Shown here: in pieces, positions 60,230 to 64,000 of the stretch
How the letters are laid out: each line of letters begins with the position of its first letter
Position numbering within the stretch: position 1 is the stretch's first letter
From: Streptomyces spiralis
GTDB lineage: Bacteria; Actinomycetota; Actinomycetes; Streptomycetales; Streptomycetaceae
NCBI RefSeq assembly: GCF_014654675.1
Contig: NZ_BNBC01000033.1
Coordinates: 48,546 to 112,545 of the forward strand
Direction: 5' to 3'
Length of the DNA stretch: 64,000 nucleotides
The notes under the pieces: generated by a model
What the model was told of the DNA's origin: nothing
Database searches by the model: none
The model's input: only the letters and a program-made list of their open reading frames with translations
Position numbers and translations under genes: made by a program

Positions 60230-60465
60230 AGTCCGTCACGAGCCCTTCGCCGGCAAGTCCACGAGCGGTTCACCGACCACTCCCTGACCGGCCGGCGCTA
60301 CAGCGGGCTCGGCTGCGGCGCCGGATCGTGTGCCACAGTCACCGCCGCACTGATCGGCACGAAGACCGACGTCACCACCGAGGTCGTCGAGGCCGACGCG
60401 CCGCGGCGCATCGGCGAACGCAACGTCAGCGCGGCCGGCCGGCGTGTGACCACGGCATTCGGGCG
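60230..60465 (+). pseudogene. SRPBCC (polyketide cyclase/START-like) domain fragment
   Basis: In an open plus-strand frame: RQVHERFTDHSLTGRRYSGL, GCGAGSCATVTAALIGTKTD, VTTEVVEADAPRRIGERNVS and AAGRRVTTAF. This is the core of an SRPBCC domain with VVEADAPRRIxExxVSAxGRR. No start codon with a ribosome-binding site precedes it, and homology stops at about 60462, before the last third of the fold. Confidence 0.6.
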
Positions 60466-60615
60466 ACACCTCATTTTGCTCGGTCGGCTATTGGCAAAGG
60501 AAGGGTTTCGATTCCTCCGGCTCCGCATGGCGGGGGAGCTGCAGCCCCTCCGGGTCGGCGCAACCTGGTGAAGCACTGGCTCGGGAACCAATCCGGACGG
60601 CGAGGGAGCCTGATC

Positions 60616-62271
60616 ATGGCCGATGTCGACGTACTCGTGGTGGGCGCGGGCCCGGTGGGCCTGACGGCGGCGGCAGAGCTGCGGCGGCACGGCGTGGACT
60701 GCCGCATCGTCGATCGGCTGGCCGTCGCGAAACCCTATGCCAAGGCCATCGGCGTCCTGCCCCGCACGCTGGAGGTGTGGGACGCCATGGGCCTGGTCCG
60801 CGATGTGCTGGACAACGCGGTGCCGCACCTGGGCCAGTTGGTCTTCATCGACGGCAAGCCGGGCCCCGAGGTCTCGCTGACTCTGCCGTCCGAGGTCCCC
60901 TACCCCTTCGCCACGCTGCCCCAGTGCGCGACCGAGCGGCTGCTCGCCGAGCACCTTGCGCGCTTCGGCACGGAGGTGGAGCGGCCGACCGAGCTCCGCT
61001 CGGTGGAGATGCGCCCGGACGAGGTCGAGGCCGTCCTAGCGCACGCCGACGGCCGGATCGAGCGTCTGCACGCCCGCTACGTGGTGGGCTGCGACGGGGC
61101 GCACAGCCTGGTCCGCAAGGCGGCCGGGCTGAGCTTCGAGGGCGACGCCTTCCCAGAGCAGTACATGATCGGCGACGTCGAGGTCGACTGGGAACTGCCC
61201 GCCGGCTACAGCATGCGATCCGTGACCCTGGACGCGAACGGTGCGATGGACGACATGCTCGTCTGCATTCCGATGCCGGGCGTTCGGCGGTACTGGCTGT
61301 CGATGCTGCGCCCCCGCGCCCAAGCCGGGGGCGAAGAAGGCTCGAGCGCGCCGGAGGGCATCGTCCTCGGCCTGGGGGATGGCCACGGACCGGACCTCGG
61401 CCAGATCCAGGCCGTGCTCGACCGGCTGTCCCCGGAGCCGGCGACCGCCTCCACGCTGCGCTGGTCGTCCACCTTCCGGGCCAGCCACCGCTTGGTGGAC
61501 CGCTACCGGAACGGCCGCCTCTTCGTCGCCGGGGACGCTGCGCACATCCACCCGCCGATCGGCGGGCAGGGCCTGAACACCGGAGTGCAGGACGCCTACA
61601 ACCTCGCCTGGAAGCTGGCCCTCAGGGTCCGCGGTCTGGCCACGGACGACCTGCTGGAGAGCTATCACGCCGAACGCCACCCGGTCGCGCGGGAGGTGGT
61701 CGACCGCACCGTCCGCCATGCCCGCTCCGGCCTCAACAGCAACGGGGACGACGCCGAGATGCTGCTGCGGCGCCAGGCCCAGCTGCTGGTCGCCTACCCC
61801 GACAGCCCGTTGATCCAGCCGGATGCGGCGGACGGCACACCCGCGGCCGGTCCCGCCCCCGGCGACCGGGCACCGGACTGCCGCGGCCTGCTGAGCGACC
61901 TCGCCACCTACCCGCGCCGGCTGTTCGACCTGCTGCGCACCCCACGGCACGTGCTGCTGCTGTTCGCGGGCTCGGAGCACGCCTCGGGCGACGGCGTCGC
62001 CCGGCTCGAGGCCTGCGCCACCGAGGCACATCGCGCCGCCCACGGCCTGCTTGACGCCTATCTGGTCACCGCCGCGGAGGTACCGGAGGACGCCCGCCCG
62101 GTCGGCCTGCGCCCGCCGCGGGTGCGCGACGCGGCGGGCGAGTTCCGCGACGCCTATGCGCCACGTGACGGCGAGGCCCTCCTGATCCGCCCGGACGGCT
62201 ACCTCTCCGGACGCTTCCACCCGGCCGTACCGGAACGCCTGACAGCGCATCTGCGCCGAACCTTCGCCTGA
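60616..62271 (+). CDS. FAD-dependent aromatic-ring monooxygenase
   Basis: A 551-residue flavoprotein hydroxylase of the p-hydroxybenzoate hydroxylase superfamily, in the subgroup with a C-terminal thioredoxin-like domain. VDVLVVGAGPVGLTAAAELR binds FAD, YVVGCDGAHSLVRKAAGLSF is the DG motif near residue 157, and RLFVAGDAAHIHPPIGGQGL near 312 the GD motif. The C-terminal 150 residues form the dimerisation fold. GAGGGAGCC precedes ATG 60616. Substrates are usually phenols or polyketide aromatics; here unknown. Confidence 0.9.
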   Translation: MADVDVLVVGAGPVGLTAAAELRRHGVDCRIVDRLAVAKPYAKAIGVLPRTLEVWDAMGLVRDVLDNAVPHLGQLVFIDGKPGPEVSLTLPSEVPYPFATLPQCATERLLAEHLARFGTEVERPTELRSVEMRPDEVEAVLAHADGRIERLHARYVVGCDGAHSLVRKAAGLSFEGDAFPEQYMIGDVEVDWELPAGYSMRSVTLDANGAMDDMLVCIPMPGVRRYWLSMLRPRAQAGGEEGSSAPEGIVLGLGDGHGPDLGQIQAVLDRLSPEPATASTLRWSSTFRASHRLVDRYRNGRLFVAGDAAHIHPPIGGQGLNTGVQDAYNLAWKLALRVRGLATDDLLESYHAERHPVAREVVDRTVRHARSGLNSNGDDAEMLLRRQAQLLVAYPDSPLIQPDAADGTPAAGPAPGDRAPDCRGLLSDLATYPRRLFDLLRTPRHVLLLFAGSEHASGDGVARLEACATEAHRAAHGLLDAYLVTAAEVPEDARPVGLRPPRVRDAAGEFRDAYAPRDGEALLIRPDGYLSGRFHPAVPERLTAHLRRTFA

Positions 62272-62349
62272 CTCCCGCTGCCGCGGGCGGAGCGCCGCCG
62301 GTGACGGTCCTACGGGCGCGCTCCCGACGAGCGAGGGACACCCTTTGGG

Positions 62350-62430
62350 CTGGTCGAAGGTAGCGGATGAGAGTGCAGGCGATGCCTGAGAAGGCCAGGA
62401 AGTGCTCGGCTTTGCGTTCGTAGCGTGCTG
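62350..62430 (-). pseudogene. IS transposase C-terminal scrap
   Basis: The minus strand reads ARYERKAEHFLAFSGIACTL-IRYLR, the last helices of an IS5-type transposase (xRYExxAxxxLAFxxIACxLI). About 25 codons remain. The rest of 62272-62685 holds nothing I recognise. Confidence 0.6.
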
Positions 62431-62685
62431 CGGCTCGCGGCGGTGTGCCCGACGGTGCGTCCTGGTGATCGGCAGGGATCTGCGCGTGCCACGACCGCAG
62501 GACCGGCGCCCGCAGCGGATTGGCTGTCGGCCTTTCCAGGTGCCCCCCCGTAGGGCTGGCGGAGGAGCGAGGAGACCGTCGCAAGTTGTCCTAGTAAATG
62601 GGGAAGTCCGGGCAGTATGCTCGGCGCCCGCATCCTCCGCCGGCCCCGCGACGAGCTGCCGCCCGGCCTGCTGCCGACGGCCCAG

Positions 62686-63201
62686 TCAGTCCTGGGTGCG
62701 CCGGAAACGCAGGACGGCGTTCACCGTGGTCACGTCGCGCATCATCCCCGCCTGGTTCCAGGTCAGCCCGAACTCCCTGCGGTCCACGGTGAAATCGGTG
62801 GTCAGGGTAGCCGCGTCGGCGCTCGCCTCGGTGACGGTGGCGGTCAGGGTCAGTGGCCGGGTGGTGCCGCGCACGGTCAGGCTGCCGTTGACCTCGACGG
62901 CGGTCTCGCCGCGCGGAGTGACCTCGCGTACCTCGTAGATGATCTCCGGGAACTCATCGGTGGCGAAGAAGTCGGCCGAGCGTAGATGGGTGTCGCGCTT
63001 GGCGTTCTTCGTGTCGAGGGAGGCGGAGCCGACGGTGACGGTGCCGGTGGCGGTGCCGTCGGGGCGCACCTCGCCGTCGCCGGAGAGCGTGGTGAAGTGC
63101 CCCTTCACCGTGACCAGGCCCCACATCGTCTTGTGTCGGATGGTGACGGTGGAACCCGCGTGATCCAGATGGAAAGCGCCCGACTTCACGCCTGTGGTCA
63201 T
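62686..63201 (-). CDS. YceI-family protein
   Basis: A 171-residue beta-barrel protein that binds isoprenoid-like lipids in characterised homologues. FHLDHAGSTVTIRHKTMWGL, VTVKGHFTTLSGDGEVRPDG, LRSADFFATDEFPEIIYEVR and LTWNQAGMMRDVTTVNAVLR follow the lipocalin-like YceI order. AAGGAG precedes ATG 63201. It has no signal peptide, so it is cytosolic, unlike many Gram-negative YceI proteins. The divergent MarR and the large palindrome between them imply direct repression. Confidence 0.92.
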   Translation of the reverse strand: MTTGVKSGAFHLDHAGSTVTIRHKTMWGLVTVKGHFTTLSGDGEVRPDGTATGTVTVGSASLDTKNAKRDTHLRSADFFATDEFPEIIYEVREVTPRGETAVEVNGSLTVRGTTRPLTLTATVTEASADAATLTTDFTVDRREFGLTWNQAGMMRDVTTVNAVLRFRRTQD

Positions 63202-63221
63202 GGAGACTCCTTGCCGATGCT

Positions 63222-63279
63222 TGTGGTCCAAATTTGTACGACCTCAAGCTAGCACGCAGTCGTGCAAATTTGGACCACA
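63222..63279. promoter_or_regulatory. Large inverted repeat, yceI/marR operator
   Basis: Arms of 21 bases (63222-63242 and 63259-63279) match at 20 positions, 16 bases apart. Each arm holds the palindrome CAAATTTG. It lies 20 bases from yceI and 14 from marR, so one MarR can control both genes. Confidence 0.82.
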
Positions 63280-63293
63280 GGTATCATGGGCGC

Positions 63294-63860
63294 ATGCCCG
63301 GCTCCATCGATCCCGCCTCCACCGGCCCCTCTCAGACCGGCGATGCCTCTGACTGCCCGGCTTCGGACGGGGGCGGGCTGCTGCCGGCGGAGCTGCGGAC
63401 CTGGATGCGGGTCCTCGCCGCCGCGGGCGCCGTCGAGCAGCAGCTGCGCAAACATGTGAAGGAGGCGATGGGGGTCTCGCACGATGAGTTCCTCATCCTG
63501 TGCCTTCTGGCCGACCAGCCGGGGAACACCCTGCGGATGACGCGGATCGCCGAGCTGCTCGGCCGCCCCAAGACCCGCCTGACCTATCAGGTGGCCTGCC
63601 TTCAGCACGCGGACCTGGTCGCACGCGAGTCCGTCTGCGGCGACCGGCGCGGTGTTGCCCTGACGCTGACCGACAAGGCCCGGCGGCTGCTCGCCCAGCA
63701 CACCCCCGCCCTGGTCGGGACGGTCAACCAGGCCCTGGCCGACTCCATCGGCCCCACGCAGTGCGAGGCCCTCAGCAGCCTGCTTGCCCAGGCGTCCGCC
63801 GCTCCCGCTGCGACACCGGACCCTGACTCCCGTACCGGCGATTCGAAGACGGTCGGCTGA
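63294..63860 (+). CDS. MarR-family transcriptional regulator
   Basis: A 188-residue winged-helix protein with a 30-residue flexible N-terminus. AMGVSHDEFLILCLLADQPG, LRMTRIAELLGRPKTRLTYQ and VACLQHADLVARESVCGDRR with GVALTLTDKARRLL form the DNA-binding domain. ATG 63294 is the first in-frame start after the operator. A cysteine (ESVCGD) in the wing and one at TQCEALSS could be redox-sensitive; inference. The pairing of MarR and YceI is common in Streptomyces. Confidence 0.9.
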   Translation: MPGSIDPASTGPSQTGDASDCPASDGGGLLPAELRTWMRVLAAAGAVEQQLRKHVKEAMGVSHDEFLILCLLADQPGNTLRMTRIAELLGRPKTRLTYQVACLQHADLVARESVCGDRRGVALTLTDKARRLLAQHTPALVGTVNQALADSIGPTQCEALSSLLAQASAAPAATPDPDSRTGDSKTVG

Positions 63861-63892
63861 ACACTCGGGATGGGCGATAGCGCCAGCACCCC

Positions 63893-64000
63893 ATGCCCTC
63901 CCAGACGCTGCCCGCTTCCCACGAGGAACTCCGCACGGGTGTCGAGACGGACTGGCCGGAGGCTGGTCCAGCCAGCCGTCGAGGGCTGGCGTATGCGAGC
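63893..64000 (+). CDS. Open frame running off the window, doubtful
   Basis: From ATG 63893 a frame stays open to the window end (MPSQTLPASHEELRTGVETD then WPEAGPASRRGLAYAS). No ribosome-binding site and no family recognised. It may be the start of a gene or chance. Confidence 0.25.
   Translation, partial: MPSQTLPASHEELRTGVETDWPEAGPASRRGLAYAS

Noticed and set aside
1..64000. tRNA, rRNA, CRISPR arrays, phage attachment sites or a replication origin
   Set aside because: None was seen on reading through; the only non-coding RNAs supported are the two SAM-IV riboswitches and the candidate bridge RNA.

Overview
The window is high-GC actinobacterial DNA and looks like Streptomyces: GTG/TTG starts are common, four-base stop/start overlaps are frequent, third codon positions are GC-rich, and the families present (WYL and MmyB-type XRE regulators, SAM-IV riboswitches, sulfur-type short leader peptides) are typical of that genus. 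It has the character of a chromosome-arm accessory region: insertion-sequence debris at both ends and intact metabolic operons in between. I saw no tRNA, rRNA or CRISPR array.

Layout. 1-5.9 kb: a DUF1877-like gene, an SDR enzyme with a nearby TetR regulator, one intact IS5-family element flanked by broken IS copies, and a broken MFS gene. 5.9-7.5 kb: a small secreted protein, a MarR regulator with its own palindrome, and an enoyl-CoA hydratase remnant. 7.9-12.7 kb: a tightly coupled five-gene flavin operon (CE1758-type luciferase-like monooxygenase, MarR, CE1759-type FMN reductase, FAD/NAD(P) oxidoreductase, second luciferase-like monooxygenase). 12.7-22.8 kb: XRE regulator, DinB-like protein, an IS5 copy split by an IS110-family element, an aminoglycoside-phosphotransferase-like protein, WYL regulator plus VOC protein, alpha/beta hydrolase, and a TetR/aldo-keto reductase divergent pair.

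22.8-47.5 kb is an organosulfur acquisition island. A peptide-type ABC transporter (minus strand) and a polar-amino-acid-type ABC transporter (plus strand) each lie behind the order promoter, SAM-IV riboswitch, short leader peptide. Around them are nine luciferase-like monooxygenases (one frameshifted), an SsuE-like FMN reductase, an SfnB-like acyl-CoA dehydrogenase with an internal deletion, SsuD, a DUF1684 protein, a GNAT acetyltransferase and a glutathione-S-transferase-like protein. Five different leader peptides share an (H/A)-(I/V)-D-(L/Y)-x-R core with nearby cysteines, one before each transcription block. The expected biology is import of sulfur compounds and FMNH2-dependent release of sulfite under sulfur limitation.

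47.9-57.9 kb carries an MntP-like manganese exporter and a complete minus-strand PQQ operon: a PQQ-associated small protein, a PQQ alcohol dehydrogenase, then pqqA-B-C-D-E. The dehydrogenase has the extra aspartate (D321-x-D323) diagnostic of lanthanide-dependent enzymes and no signal peptide. Upstream are katG and a GAF-LytTR regulator. The promoter region between katG and the PQQ operon has three LytTR-type half-sites at an exact 21-bp period plus a second pair of direct repeats next to the -35 box, which ties the regulator to the operon. 58.8-64 kb: a small ORF coupled to an MFS exporter, an SRPBCC remnant, an aromatic-ring FAD monooxygenase, an IS remnant, and a divergent YceI/MarR pair separated by an almost perfect 21-bp inverted repeat.
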